A DNA stretch of 64,000 nucleotides, taken from assembly GCA_029465975.1 (NCBI GenBank), contig CM055755.1, forward strand, positions 7,814,427 through 7,878,426. The letters are read 5' to 3'. Numbering within the stretch: position 1 is the stretch's first letter; every line of letters starts with the position of its first letter. Source of the stretch: Dallia pectoralis. Taxonomy: Eukaryota; Chordata; Actinopteri; Esociformes; Umbridae. The position numbers were made by a program, and so were the translations under genes. Of this stretch, positions 1 through 12,317 are shown piece by piece. The notes below the pieces were generated by a model. It was not told the origin of the DNA. It saw nothing but the letters and a program-made list of their open reading frames with translations, and made no database searches.

Positions 1-312
1 ACAGTTGCCCTGGACTACACATTATCCCTCTAATATACAGTTGCCCTGGACTACACATTATCCCTCTAATATACAGTTGCCCTGGACTACACATTACCCC
101 TCTAATCTACAGTTGCCCTGGACTACACATTACCCCTCTAATCTACAGTTGCCCTGGACTACACATTATCCCTCTAATATACAGTTGCCCTGGACTACAC
201 ATTATCCCTCTAATATACAGTTGCCCTGGACTACACATTACCCCTCTAATATACAGTTGCCCTGGACTACACATTACCCCTCTAATCCACACTTGCCCTG
301 GACTATACATTC
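1..312. repeat. 36-bp minisatellite, truncated by window start
   Basis: Eight full copies of a 36-bp unit begin at 1, 37, 73 and so on to 253, each opening with ACAGTTGCCCTGGACTACAC. A degenerate ninth copy starts at 289. Copies differ at two main sites: ATTATCCC versus ATTACCCC, and TAATAT versus TAATCT. The array continues off the left edge. Because 36 is a multiple of three, both strands carry open frames with a 12-residue period. I regard these as by-products of the repeat, not genes. Confidence 0.97.
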
Positions 313-1057
313 TATACAGTCTTCCAACTGTATGTTTGACCATTTCTTCGCAGCTCTGAACTAGCTGACCAGACCACGGGTTGTAGCTGGAAATCCCACC
401 TTAAAACAAATTGAAACACAACTCATCGCAAAGGAACGATAGTTAACACTGAGCTCCATTACAATATGGCGCACGGAACCTTTCACAAGAAACAGAGTGC
501 AACATGGGAAGCAATAGCCTGTATCCAGGATGTCCTGTCAGTACGTTCTGCCATTACCTGAACGACCAGGCCAAGGTCTTAAACTGCACACTGGAGCACT
601 AAATCAGGAGAACCGTGAACTCTTAACGCACCGAGCAGATATTAATTAAGCCTGTGTACGCGCCTGTGTGTGTGTGTGCGCGTGTTCAAGAGTAGCTCCA
701 TATGTTACTGTCAATATAGAAAATGTGTTTAAATGTATGAGGTTTTTTTATTTAACATTGGCGGCAGGAATCAGAAGAGCACTGTCTGTTCCGCAACATA
801 AATGCTAACCATAAACAGTAATAAAAGACATTAAAATGGGAATTTCACCCTGGGGAACCCTTGCTTGGTTAGTATCATGTTTGAGAGATTTCTAGGTCAG
901 TGAGATCTGTTTCACATGTAATTGGCCAAAGGGAGCATGGGGAATATGATTTGCATACTACACATGAGTTTGCATCTCATTACATAAGTAATGGGTATTG
1001 AAGGACTTGCAAGATCTGACAAACATGTGTACTGACGTTTGCTTTCATTTTGCAGAG
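313..1057. other. Single-copy spacer with a short TG tract
   Basis: No gene or recognised mobile element is visible. A short TG/CG-alternating tract lies at about 664-684. A pyrimidine-rich stretch ending in TTTTGCAG lies at 1039-1055, directly before the next array, and resembles a splice acceptor; it may be chance. Confidence 0.6.
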
Positions 1058-2264
1058 TCAATGCGAAATGATTCACGCTACAAGTCAATGCGAAAAGATT
1101 CACGCTACAAGTCAATGCGAAAAGATTCACACTACAAGTCAATGAGAAATGATTCACGCTACAAGTCAATGCGAAATGATTCACGCTACAAGTCAATGCG
1201 AAATGATTCACGCTACAAGTCAATGCGAAATGATTCACGCTACAAGTCAATGCGAAATGATTCACGCTACAAATCAATGCGAAAAGATTCACACTACAAG
1301 TCAATGCGAAATGATTCACGCTACAAGTCAATGCGAAATGATTCACGCTACAAGTCAATGCGAAATGATTCACGCTACAAGTCAATGCGAAATGATTCAC
1401 GCTACAAGTCAATGCGAAATGATTCACGCTACAAGTCAATGCGAAATGATTCACGCTACAAGTCAATGCGAAATGATTCACGCTACAAGTCAATGCGAAA
1501 TGATTCACGCTACAAGTCAATGCGAAATGATTCACGCTGCAAGTCAATGCGAAATGATTCACGCTGCAAGTCAATGCGAAATGATTCACGCTACAAGTCA
1601 ATGCGAAATGATTCACGCTACAAGTCAATGCGAAATGATTCACGCTACAAGTCAATGCGAAATGATTCACGCTACAAGTCAATGCGAAATGATTCACGCT
1701 ACAGGTCAATGCGAAATGATTCACGCTACAAGTCAATGCGAAATGATTCACGCTACAGGTCAATGCGAAATGATTCACGCTACAGGTCAATGCGAAATGA
1801 TTCACGCTACAAGTCAATGCGAAATGATTCACGCTACAGGTCAATGCGAAATGATTCACGCTACAAGTCAATGCGAAATGATTCACGCTACAAGTCAATG
1901 CGAAATGATTCACGCTACAAGTCAATGCGAAATGATTCACGCTACAAGTCAATGCGAAATGATTCACGCTACAAGTCAATGCGAAATGATTCACGCTACA
2001 AGTCAATGCGAAATGATTCACGCTACAAGTCAATGCGAAATGATTCACGCTACAAGTCAATGCGAAATGATTCACGCTGCAAGTCAATGCGAAATGATTC
2101 ACGCTACAAGTCAATGCGAAATGATTCACGCTACAAGTCAATGCGAAATGATTCACGCTACAAGTCAATGCGAAATGATTCACGCTACAAGTCAATGCGA
2201 AATGATTCACGCTACAAGTCAATGCGAAATGATTCACGCTACAAGTCAATGCGAAATGATTCAC
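1058..2264. repeat. 27-bp minisatellite, about 45 copies
   Basis: Head-to-tail copies of a 27-bp unit start TCAATGCGAAATGATTCACG and continue CTACAAG. Variants are clustered. Units with AAAAGATTCAC occur at the left end and near 1280. An AAG-to-AGG variant is confined to about 1700-1850. A CTAC-to-CTGC variant occurs near 1540-1565 and 2078. The period is a multiple of three, so long ORFs arise on both strands (for example a repeating nine-residue motif containing SMRNDSRYK). Low complexity, no flanking coding sequence and simultaneous openness on both strands argue against a protein gene. Confidence 0.97.
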
Positions 2265-2805
2265 ACCCATGTCAATTTGGCAAACAGACCTGCAAAAATA
2301 TACATAATATAATATAGCAATCTACACACAACACATTTATATTCATAGTCTCATAGTTTTTTCGTTTTTCTATTAAAACTGCAGAAAAAAACACAACATT
2401 TAATGTGATATAAAAGGAATAGGATGCTATTACAGGAAAATAAACAATTTCAGCCCGTTCCCTGATGTTCGATAATAAACAAAATAAATGCATTCCAGCG
2501 TAAAGTTGTGGCTAGGTGTATTTATTCATAAATATTCCTCCTGGGAGCAGTTTAAATATTTATAGTGCTACAGTGATTAACATGTATTGGTGTGAGGCGA
2601 TAGAGGCACAGCATCACTGTCATACAGAATGTATTCCAGGGTATGGCACTGGATGCTTTGATTTGACTTTAGACTGGAGATTGCTGATATGGGCGTGGAT
2701 GAGAATAATCGAACCAGATAGCAAGATACTTGTGGGGTTGCAACATAATCTCAAACCCCATCTTATGTGAGAATGTGTCTGCGGCAGGCAGATAAAGTTT
2801 GCTTT
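2265..2805. other. Single-copy, AT-rich spacer
   Basis: No gene, RNA or repeat was recognised. The sequence is AT-rich with short A and T runs. The small ORFs here are of chance length. Confidence 0.5.
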
Positions 2806-3155
2806 CTATTCAATAAAGCATGCGTTTTGCTTTAATGGGACTCGGGAGTAGATGGAGATCCATAACGGCATGTTGTATAATCTGGACAGTGAAGTTCAAC
2901 AAGGGCCAAGGTGTCTTCAAGATAATGTCGTCTGCATAACGGTGGATTAAATCACCGGCAGAAACATTATTGATGTAAACAAATTTAAACATCCAGTGAT
3001 TTGGACAACAGGCCCTTTGATATAGGACGCATTGTGCAGTTTCAGAAAGTAACTTTGGAGACAGGCCAGGCTGATCTCTGAGAACCGGAGTTTCTCAAGT
3101 TTGTTAATTAGGATGAGATGATTGACAGGGTGAAACCTTTTTTTGGATAGTTCTG
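2806..3155 (-). mobile_element. Degraded LINE (non-LTR retrotransposon) reverse-transcriptase fragment
   Basis: Read on the minus strand, two landmarks of a LINE reverse transcriptase appear in the right order. First comes a stretch reading FHPVNHLILINKLEKLRFSE, resembling the FDTVNH...LLxKLxxIGFS region around the first catalytic aspartate, which is lost here. Then comes YINN...LIHRYADDIIL, containing the YADD catalytic box, followed by a tail ending IKAKRMLY that resembles the usual KTKCMLF. The parts lie in different frames, so there is at least one frameshift, and the GVPQGS-type segment between them is missing. This is a dead fragment of a CR1/L2/Jockey-like element. Confidence 0.85.
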
Positions 3156-4100
3156 AATATATGTAGGTGCGACTATGACATCACTTCCTGTGTTGGAGTG
3201 TTACTGAAATGTTAACCTTCTTTTGAGGTACAACTTTGTTGAAAACATCACAAAGTAAAATGTACGTCCTGTTGAGGTGTGGGAATGCCACTTCAACTAT
3301 GATAAAGTCTGTTAAATGAATACAATGTCAATGTTACAGCCCATTTTACACAGAGAAAATGGCATAGTCATGTGTAGTTGTAACCCCAATGGAAACATGT
3401 ACACACACGTGAATAAACATTTAAACATTGTTTTCTTCACTTTTGAAGAATTGGCTAATCATTCAAATCAACAGCAAGGGTGTGAATATTTTTTGACTGT
3501 ACATTAACATGACTGTCTGTTAAGTAAATAAACTGTTAATATTACACAGCGAAAAAGTGGACAAGCTCTGCTTTGTAGCGCCTAGAAACCTAATATGGAA
3601 TCCTAAAGGAAGCCTGGAACAGGCAAAGGCAACAGCTGTTCCCAAACCTAAATATTAAACACTTCTATACAAATGTGAAAACATGCCAACAATTGTTCTT
3701 TCAAAAATCATTGTATGGGTGAATGTTAATGACAAATCAAAAGATCTTTTCAGTTCAAGTCAAATGGCATCAATAATGAAGAATTAGAGAATTAAGAAGA
3801 ACAAGATGGCATGTATTTGCACAGGTAATGATTTGCTATTGAATACCGTGTGGTACACAGATCGTATTCTCTGCCTGACTCAGATGTGGCACCACAGGCG
3901 ACCAATCGCCATAATTTTCTCTTCACAAAAAGACGAATCAACTCGGAAATAACCAGTGATTTCACACTTCACAATGAGGCGACTGCGAATGAAACAGCCT
4001 GATGGAAGAGTGAGATGTTGATGTCATGGGGACGTGTTAACCCTTTAGCAGGAAATTAAAGTCTGTCTTATTTATTGGCACATTATTGGCAAGGACAATA
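3156..4100. other. Single-copy spacer
   Basis: No gene or recognised repeat is visible. The 5' part may hold further decayed LINE sequence, but I could not follow the reading frame past about 3155. Confidence 0.45.
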
Positions 4101-4650
4101 TTACACACGCACATGTGGAGTTATACACACACACACACGTGGAGTTATAAACATATACACACACACATGAAGTTATAAAGCTACACACACATACTGGGTT
4201 ACATACACACACACACACACACACGTAGAGTTATAAACCTACACACACACACACACACACACAGACACACAGACACACAGACACACACACATTAAGTTAT
4301 AAACCTACACACACATATTGGTTTACACACACACACATTGGGCTACACACACACACACACACTGGGTTACACACACATGTGAAGTTATAAACCTGCACAC
4401 ACTGGGTTACACACACACACACATGTAGAGTTATAAACACACACACACACGTAGAGTTATAAACACACACACACTGGGTTACACACACACACACATATGT
4501 GGAGTTATAAACCTAAACACACACTGGGTTACACACACACGTGGGGATGTAAACCTGCACACACACACACACACACACTGTGTTACATACGCACATGCAC
4601 ACACACGCTGGGTCACGCGCACACACACACACACACACCCGCTGGGTCTA
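4101..4650. repeat. CA-rich compound minisatellite
   Basis: Runs of (CA)n alternate with two recurring inserts: GTGGAGTTATAAAC (also GTAGAGTTATAAAC) and ACTGGGTTACAC. The insert spacing is variable because the CA runs differ in length. The structure looks like a CA microsatellite that was repeatedly duplicated together with short flanking words. Cysteine/valine-rich minus-strand ORFs here are artefacts of CA repetition. Confidence 0.93.
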
Positions 4651-4871
4651 ACATACACAGACGCACAAACAGAGGCCCCACGCCGAGAATTAATTACAAA
4701 TTTCACAGTTTTGATGTGTGGAAATTTCTCTGATTAAATTTCATTTACTGCAACTCCAGTTTCATCATCAAATAAATGGCAGGCAAGCTGAGTGCCGATA
4801 CGTGTTTGGTTTACCCAGGGCCAATATCAAAGACTGCCAGCCAGCACCCAGCAGTTCTCCCACCCAGGCCT

Positions 4872-5382
4872 GCCACCACCACCCACACCACCAACACCAC
4901 CCACACCACCATCACCAACACCACCACCAGCAACGACAACAACACCACCACCACCACTCACACTGCCACCACCAACACCACCACCACCACCCACACCACC
5001 ATCACCAACACCAGCAACGACAACACCACCACCACTCACACTGCCACCACCAACACCACCACCCACACCACCATCACCAACACCACCACCAGCAACGACA
5101 ACAACACCACCACCACCCACACCGCCACCACCAACACCACCACCACCCACACCACCACCACCAACACCAGCAACGACAACACCAACACCACCATCAGCAC
5201 CATCAGCAACACCACCACCACCACCCACACCACCACCACCAACCACAACACCACCACCACCAACCACAACACCACCACCACCAACCACAACACCACCACC
5301 ACCACCCACAACAGCACCAGCACCACCCACAACAGCACCAGCACCACCCACACCACCATCAGCAACAACTCCACCACCACCT
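4872..5382. repeat. ACC/AAC trinucleotide-rich low-complexity array with about 80-bp higher-order period
   Basis: The tract is almost wholly built of ACC and AAC triplets, reading His-, Thr- or Pro-rich on the plus strand and Gly/Val-rich on the minus strand depending on frame. A marker word AGCAACGACAAC recurs at about 4929, 5013, 5091 and 5169, that is at 84, 78 and 78 bp intervals, so a larger block was tandemly copied. All three plus-strand frames are open, which argues against selection for any one protein. Confidence 0.95.
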
Positions 5383-7019
5383 CATGCAGTGTCACAATCT
5401 CCCCAAATATCTTCTTTGCAGTGTCTCGTCTAAGTTACATTAAAACTAACCCTGCAAATGATACGATGAGTGTGAGATTACACAAAATGACTGTCGTTAC
5501 GTTATTATTGCCCGCAGGATATTATAGTGTTTCTCGTTCATCAGCCGGATATGTCTTTGAACATTGCTCCGGTTCTCTGCCTAGTCAGCAAAAAAGCTGG
5601 CAGAAGAACCAGCGCTATTGTGTAGGTTTAAAAATGATTGACCCGATTGGCAAATACCCCGAGAGTTTACAGTTAAAGTGCACTGATGAGGAGATAAGGA
5701 GGAGAAAAGAGATTGGAAATAAGAAACCAATTTCGCATTGACTCACAGTTGAAAGAGCCTCCATAACAGCGTATCCCGCATCAGCGTCAAAAGCCGCCAT
5801 TATCTAGGCCTGCCCTCTACCTCAATCGCAAAGTGGAAATCCGCTAAACACTTGCCCTAGCCACTCTCCCTCGGAGGAAATCCCATCAAAACCCGGCTCC
5901 GTTTTGATTAGCATCTTAAATAATTGACTAAAGCTCCCCCCGAGTGCCCGCGATATTGCTTGAGGGGACGAGTAAACAAGTTTGCTCACTCGCGATGTTA
6001 ATATCACCCACAAGTCAACGCAAACTGTAATCACATATCGAACACCGGTGGTTTCAAACTGTCAAATTGAACGCAGCTACAATTTTAAGTCAGACACAAA
6101 CCACACTGGTCAGCCTCCCTGTGAGCTGCGCGGCTAGTAGGTGAGCTAACTGATCACCCTCTCATCCTTGTGCAAAGACACGAGCATGTACACTCTGATG
6201 TACCAATTACATTCCCCAAACTCCAATTCCTAAAGTACACAGCCCCTAAACTCCACACCCTCTTGAATGACCTTCTACATGATTTTCTACTTGTGTATAT
6301 GAAAGGCTAATGGTTGGCGCTATCTAACCCGCTACAGCGTTCACTAACTAGCTCAGCACTTCTCGAGGAGTCCGACCAATAAGGACGGAGCGTAACACAA
6401 ATAAGTGTTCGTATTGATTTGATTGCATTTGACTTTGCGATCATGTCTCTATAGACGCGTGACAAGCAGAGTTGTTCAATTGTCCTCTGCTGAGAAGGCA
6501 GCTTTTGGAAATTAGACTGGCACTTACAACGGCCGTCTTTTGATGGGGACACCAATGTGTCTGGGACAAGTGCTTACTTTGCCAATGGAGTCCAGCCAAT
6601 ATAAGGCCTCATTTAAAGACTGAGGGGTTAGGATTTAGGGGCTGGTCTTGGTACAGTGGTTAAACACTGAAATATTTACTGCGGTTGATAAAGTTGTCTA
6701 TTTTTTTTGGTTTGCAAGATGTTTTTTTCCTCTCTAAAATGGCAAAGAACTTCCAAAAGTTACAAAGTTAACCAATGACATGCCACTACCTACTTTATTC
6801 TCCTCACAGGGGGAGTAATATAAAAAAATAAAATGGCACTATTGATTTATGGCACTGTTTTCTTATAGCCATTGTATTTGCCCCAAAATATGTTCAAAAC
6901 ACCCGCATATGTATGTATGTATTTATATAGATCTGAATATTATTTTTTGCAAATAAAATAATGTATTTATACATTGAAAAACACCTGTCAAAAGCGGCCC
7001 ACTAGTTGCTAAATGTACG
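5383..7019. other. Single-copy DNA, possible conserved non-coding stretch at 5740-6050
   Basis: No gene was recognised. About 5740-6050 is more balanced in base composition, carries several CpGs and AATTGA/TTAAT-type words, and lacks repeats. It has the texture of a regulatory element, but this is impression only. The remainder is AT-rich with short homopolymers. Confidence 0.35.
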
Positions 7020-7192
7020 TCTTCACCTCCTGGGGCACCTCCTGGGGCACCTCCTGGGTTATGAGTTTAATTCTCACAAATGAACTTCCCAGAACCGGGA
7101 ATACTATAAAAAAGTCAGCACTCACTGATGTACGTTGCTCGGAATAAGAGCATTCGATAAAAACACTTCAATGTAGAGTGAATGTAAATTCT
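7020..7192 (+). mobile_element. SINE-like repeat remnant (copy 1)
   Basis: The order of landmarks matches a teleost SINE-like family as I remember it. There is a tRNA-like internal promoter remnant (GAGTTTAATTCTCAC, cf. GGTTCGATTCC), then CACTCACTGATGTACGTTGCTC, then GGAATAAGAGCATTCGATAAA, corresponding to the usual GGATAAGAGCGTCTGCTAAA tail segment, then a T/A-rich end. A small 12-bp triplication of CACCTCCTGGGG lies at 7026-7060 in its 5' part. Related copies are at 19035, 22570 and 25625. Confidence 0.65.
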
Positions 7193-8395
7193 ACATCTGC
7201 ATCCAGTATATCTCTACACTATATTCTAACAGCAAACACAGGTCCGTTTTGGCTCCAGGCAGATGCATTGGTTAGAAACCTCATACACTGAGGAAAAGCT
7301 TCTACAGTGGACAACATTCATTAAAGTAATTGGACGGCAGACTAGTTGGCACAACAATAAACAACACACGGGTAAAGGAGTTGCTTGGCAACACCTCCAG
7401 CCCTACTCCGTCTGCAAAAAGAAAAGTGTTTAGAGAACATTAATACAAATAGATGAGAATCAGCCAAACTGAAGGTATTTCCCCCGCAACAGGTTCAGTT
7501 TTAGGAGCACTGTGTCAGTGAATACGACATGAGGGTAACTACTGTAACATTGCAATCCTGCTTTGTCTGCTCCGGTTGCCAGGGCATCAGCCAGGTGGGT
7601 GCAATGTGATCAGTGGGAGTGGCGAGGGGGTAGTTAGCCGGCTAGCGGCTAGAGGCCAGTCTGGCTCCACAAGGCACACGGTATCCACAGCATTCATAGT
7701 GATGGGTGCACAAGGTTGCGCTATCGTCAGTTGCAGACTAGATGGTCGCTGAAACAAGCTTCTGGCGGGGCGCTGGGGGTTATACGGTCCGCGGAGAATG
7801 CGCGTGTGTGCTTTGTGGATTGTATAGATTGGGTTTAGTATGTGCTAGCGGTGTTTGTCCAGATATTAGAGAATGTTTTTTTTCCGTTTTGTTACTTTGT
7901 CGTAGCTCATGGAGAATTTCAGATTTTCATTGCAGGTTTAGAAAATCATAAAAGCTTTGAAGGTTATGTTCTCCACCTAAGAAAAAAAACACTTTATAAA
8001 AAACTTGATTATTCTGTTTAAAAACAGAGTTCTGTTCAAAGACTCCCGTGAAAGGTCCTCATAATCGCCCCCTGCTGACATGCCTATTGTTTGCAAGAAA
8101 AAGTAATTCTGGAACATGAAAACGTTTTCATCGAGCCCAAGCCAATTCTCTGAAGCACGGGTGTTCGGAGAGGCTCAGGGGAGAGCTGATTTGGGAAATA
8201 ATTTCAGCCCTCGCCCTGGTGGGAAATGCAAGTAAAGAACCTTCCAACATCATATGTAGCCATAATTACATTACCCCCCACGGCCCTTATGATATGAATC
8301 TCTCGTCTCTTATCGGTTGAGGTGGTCACAAAGGGTTAACGCTGGGTATAGCCAAGACAACGGGCCTGCTTAGGGGGCTCGTCCGGCATCCCGTA
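7193..8395. other. Single-copy spacer
   Basis: No gene or mobile element was recognised. A 69-codon plus-strand ORF at 7742-7951 has no recognisable domain and is within chance length. Confidence 0.45.
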
Positions 8396-8402
8396 ACGAT
8401 CA

Positions 8403-8835
8403 TTAAAATGGTGACCCAGGGTCAATTCGGTTCAGGCGTACCTGGTATTTGTTGCCTCTGTGCATTGATTGATAAGCCTTGGGTGCCCAATACTCTGTCA
8501 CCGGGTTGTGGTTTGTCCCTGCTCGGGCAACCCTTTGGTAGGTACTGGTACTTTTGGTAGGTACTGACCACTGCTGGGTGAACCACACAAGCCTTTTTCA
8601 TTTCAGAGATTCTTTGACCCTGTCGTCTGGACATTACAATCTTCCTTTGTCAAAGTTGTTCAGGCCTTTACTCGTGCCCATTTCTACTGCATCCAACACA
8701 ATGACTATGAGAACTGATCTGTCATCGTTCCATCTAATCCATCCAGACCTTGCCATGTGCCCTTGTTAGCAGATGATCAACGTTATTCTCTTCACCTGTA
8801 GTCTAATGCCTCCATCATTGGGCAAGTTGGTCATT
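8403..8835 (-). pseudogene. Tc1/mariner-type transposase remnant, N-terminal part and 5' end of the element
   Basis: On the minus strand an ATG at 8681 starts MGTSKGLNNFDKG, which matches the N-terminus of a widespread fish Tc1-like transposase (known form MGKRKDLSDFDKG). A 1-bp deletion shifts the frame soon after and a stop follows. Downstream, in other frames, AVVSTYQKY and GDRVLGTQGLSINAQRQQ correspond to the paired-like DNA-binding region. The element stops near 8403 before any DDE catalytic residues. From 8682 to 8835 lies the non-coding 5' region, whose outer inverted terminal repeat is heavily decayed. Inactive fossil. Confidence 0.85.
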
Positions 8836-9344
8836 AACGTCGACTAGCCCACAGAGCAGGAGCCCTAGAGCTACTTGAGAAGATCCAGGAGACCATAACC
8901 TTACTGATTAAAGGCTATTGTCGGGGTACTGCAGGGGTGCAAGGCAAAATTTTGGTGGTACATTGTGCAGAGTAGTTTTGTGGGAAAGACGAAGCAAGTG
9001 TATGGAGATCACAAGTACCAATAAACAGACCTGCGAGAAAGTTTAAATGGGGAATATGTTAGTCACTCTCATTCATTTGGTACAAAAATATAATTACTAT
9101 AATAATTGGAACATTAACAAAAAATGTTTCCTTATTTGTATGCTATATGGGATGTAGTATTTTTCCCAAATCGTCTTCTGTTTCACGTCTTGTAATTGCA
9201 GTAGTCGTAACTTGTAATTGATGCCATTTGTGCGTTATTGAAAATGATAATGTGCAATGCAGCCTTAAATGACATCGCATTTTATCAAACGCATGTATTT
9301 CCCTGTACCATTATTCACTTTTATCCAATGTGAGTAACCGAGGA
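8836..9344. other. Single-copy spacer
   Basis: Nothing recognised beyond AT-rich unique sequence. Confidence 0.4.
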
Positions 9345-9546
9345 CAGGGGTGTCAAACTCATTACACCGAGGGCCCTAGTACCTGCTGGTTTGGGATTTA
9401 ACTTTCAATTACTATGCAATTAAAAACATAGACAACCAGGTGAGTGGAGTTCCGATCTAATTTGTGACCTTAAGGAACCAATCAGGCACAAGGACAGAGA
9501 AAAAAACAGCAGACAATCAACCCAGAAAATGGGTTGGACACTTGTG
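9345..9546. mobile_element. hAT-type MITE (about 200 bp)
   Basis: The left end reads CAGGGGTGTCAAACTCATTA and the right end GGTTGGACACTTGTG, which are imperfect inverted repeats of each other (CAGGGGTGTC against the complement of GACACTTGTG). The interior, including AGACAACCAGGTGAGTGGAG and a CAGACAATCAACC segment, resembles a common non-autonomous hAT element of salmonid-type genomes. Flanking octamers ACCGAGGA and TCCTAGAA agree at 5 of 8 positions, compatible with a decayed 8-bp target duplication. No coding capacity. Confidence 0.8.
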
Positions 9547-10709
9547 TCCTAGAAGAAACCTGTTAATGCCATTACACACATGTAATAACAGATGTATGCA
9601 ATGATTGACACAATGATAGATAGAAATACCCCCAGGCCCAAACTGTATGCCAGCCCACTTCCCAAATCCCAATTTTAACTCCTTACAATAATCTACAGAA
9701 GGCGATGTTCAGCAATTGCGTGTTGACATTACTCACACTGTTGATGTGATTTGGATTCACAACGGCTTGTCTTTTATTGGCGGATTTGACGATCACAATT
9801 AAACATTTCTTATTTTACTCATGCATTCTAAGTATCCGTTTGTTCTTTGGAAAGCTAATTGAATGTATTAGCGCCCCCCCACACACACACACACACTTTG
9901 AGTTTCGTCTATTTTAACCATTCTGCAGCACGTCCAGGACATCATCAGTGGATATTTGAAGGCCATTCTGGCTAATGTGGCCAGTGACTCGTGTAATTAA
10001 TTTGTTTTAGGCCAGCGTAGTTCCATCATTTCTTTTGCTGTTGAAGAACAAATCAAAAGTGGTATTTAGATCATCACATCGCATGGTGGGGGCAAATGAC
10101 AACCCTTTACTGAGAGCTAATTCACATGGGGGGCTTATTAGATATGATAATGATGTTCAAACGGTGAACTTTGTTAAATGCTGCTGCTGGAGTCCCTTTC
10201 CTCTTAGACACAATGTCAACTACACATAAAAATGTCTTCAATCGAGTAGAGACTAGGGACACACCAAGATTTCTAGCACTGATAGCTTAGAAATAGGACT
10301 GCCGTTATTCAGGTTTGAGGGTTCATCTTTTATAACAGGGGCAGAACATAGACAGAATTCCAAACACAAGGGACGACTGGTACCTGAAGTGCGAGATTAA
10401 AGGGTTCTCGGGATCTCAGTGATAAAGTTTCCATGGATAGGAATCCAGATTTTCAGGACCAGTTCCTTTTAAAAAATGATTTATATTCATGGAGCCTTAT
10501 CAAAAACAGAGAAGTGGGGAAAAACAAAAACTCTCTGTCTAGAATTTCCTTGTAACACTAAGAGAATCCTCCGCCAATAGATCAGAGTAAATACACTTCG
10601 TAGTTCCAGAGTTGATAACAATCCCGAGAAATATATGTCGCAATGGCATTAACAGGTGACAGATAATTGTTAGCGTGTTTGTATTTGCTAATGTATGCAC
10701 ATTTTCATT
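9547..10709. other. Single-copy spacer
   Basis: No gene was recognised. A short (AC)n tract lies at about 9877-9896 behind a C run. Confidence 0.45.
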
Positions 10710-10746
10710 ACCAGTACGTTTGGATACACCTACTCATTCAGTACTT
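10710..10746. mobile_element. Isolated Tc1-type terminal-repeat fragment
   Basis: CCAGTACGTTTGGATACACC followed by TACTCATTCA closely resembles the end of the salmonid-type Tc1 element also present at 19596-19963 (known form AGTTTGGACACACCTACTCATTC). No partner end or internal sequence was found nearby. Confidence 0.5.
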
Positions 10747-11124
10747 GTACGATCTATATTAAAAGTTAAAGAAAGAAGCTACAGTTTAGCGGCTGTGAGT
10801 GGAGAGCGTAGACTGGCCTGTATGAAAGTGTCTCAAGAAAATAGGCATTATTAAGAAAAAAAACCTGAAAGCATACGTGACATTTACCAGAAAGCATGAC
10901 AACAGGTTTCAGGTCAGATGAGGTGCCTGTCAGATGAGACCAAGATTATCAAACCCTACACATGTCTCACACAACCCTAAAGTAAAGTATGAGCATTGTT
11001 ACGATCAACCCAACACAGATGGAGTCCTTGAGAAAGAAGTGAGAACAAGTTCACGGTTCAGAGCAAATTACATCGCAGATTGTAACGGCATGCCAAGATG
11101 TTTTACACTGATTACATTTGCATG

Positions 11125-11200
11125 TACAGCGCCGTGAACATGTATTCGCCGCCTGTCCGATTTCTTTCTGCATTCTTGCACATTTTTGCATTGAATTTTG
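11125..11200. mobile_element. Tc1-like element end fragment
   Basis: TACAGCGCCGTGAACATGTA followed by TTCGCC and TCCGATTTCTTTC resembles the terminal region of another fish Tc1-like family, which in intact copies reads roughly ACAGTGCCGTGAAAAAGTAT. The similarity fades by about 11200 and no second end was found. Confidence 0.5.
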
Positions 11201-12317
11201 GTAAGAGGCAAAAACTTTGTACAGAATTCCCAAAGAGCAAAAATAATTTGAGAAGCATTTTCAATTTTGATGTTTAACGCGATTGTTTGACATTTTCTAC
11301 ACCTGGCATACTCTGTAAATTACAATAGGAAGAAAAAATAACTAACTAGGCAATTAACTTCTAATGTGTATGTGTTATGGTTTTGCTTTGGGCGCCTTGC
11401 ATACAGAATATGAATTCAACGAAATGTTAAAGAAACATAGTCTCATACAGTGTCACATTTTAATAGTCTGAACACAGCTAACAGAAGCTTTGCCAGAGGC
11501 AATCATCTGGGAATACCAGATCTCCTCCAAAGAATAACTAAAAGGCTGTGTCCTTCTCCACTAGCACCTGCCGTTTGTTTGTTTGTTCTCAACCATCTTT
11601 TAATGTCACGTTAACCAATCACAGTGACCCGTGAACCGTACAAAACCATTGCGAGGTAATTTAAGTGGCTAGAGAGCGCACGACTACAGGGGGCTTGTCC
11701 CATACAGTTTCCACATTACATAGACACTGATTAAGTAGACGCGCAGAGAGCGAGATGAACGGGGAACATTCCCACCGCGTTCATCTGACATATTGGCCAC
11801 CTCCGGTCGGCCTAATGTTTGAAGTAAACGCCATGAACGCGGCACGCTCTGAAGCAGACGGCGTATTCACGCAGGATGGGTTTTACGCTGACACTGATGG
11901 GCATGTGCCGTGCAATCAGACAAAGCTACCCCCTCCTGGCATGTCCACAAGTCACCGTAGCCTGTCGATATCAGTCAGAACCTCAGCCATCCCCCCAGGT
12001 GCTATATCAGGACACGAGCTCCGTTCCAACAGACAACCTATTCCCGCTCCCCTCAATGGTTAACTATTACTGGGTTAGGATGCTGTATGTGTCACGGTTA
12101 ACTGTGGAGGAGTACATACTATATCCCTAGTGACAGTCATCACGTTCTGTCGCCTGAAAGTGACATTAAAACATTTATTAAATTCACAAATGTTGGTACA
12201 TATCTACACACGACTAGTGAACGATGATAACAATCAAATTAATTTAGTACTACGAGAATGTATGGATTGGCTCTGTCAACACACACAGTGATTGGTGGGA
12301 GCACCTTGACAGCCATT
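11201..12317. other. Single-copy spacer
   Basis: No gene was recognised. A 102-codon plus-strand ORF at 11755-12063 shows no domain, signal peptide or repeat that I can identify. It may be chance. Confidence 0.4.

Noticed and set aside
998..2317. Long ORFs (over 380 codons) on both strands across the 27-bp array
   Set aside because: They follow from a repeat period divisible by three and exist in several frames at once. There is no independent coding signal.
4718..5443. Histidine-rich plus-strand ORF resembling a metal-binding protein
   Set aside because: It is translated ACC/AAC triplet repeat; Thr- and Pro-rich frames are equally open.
6590..6602. CArG-box-like CCAATATAAGG as an SRF site
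   Set aside because: The A/T core is seven bases, not six, and there is no supporting context.
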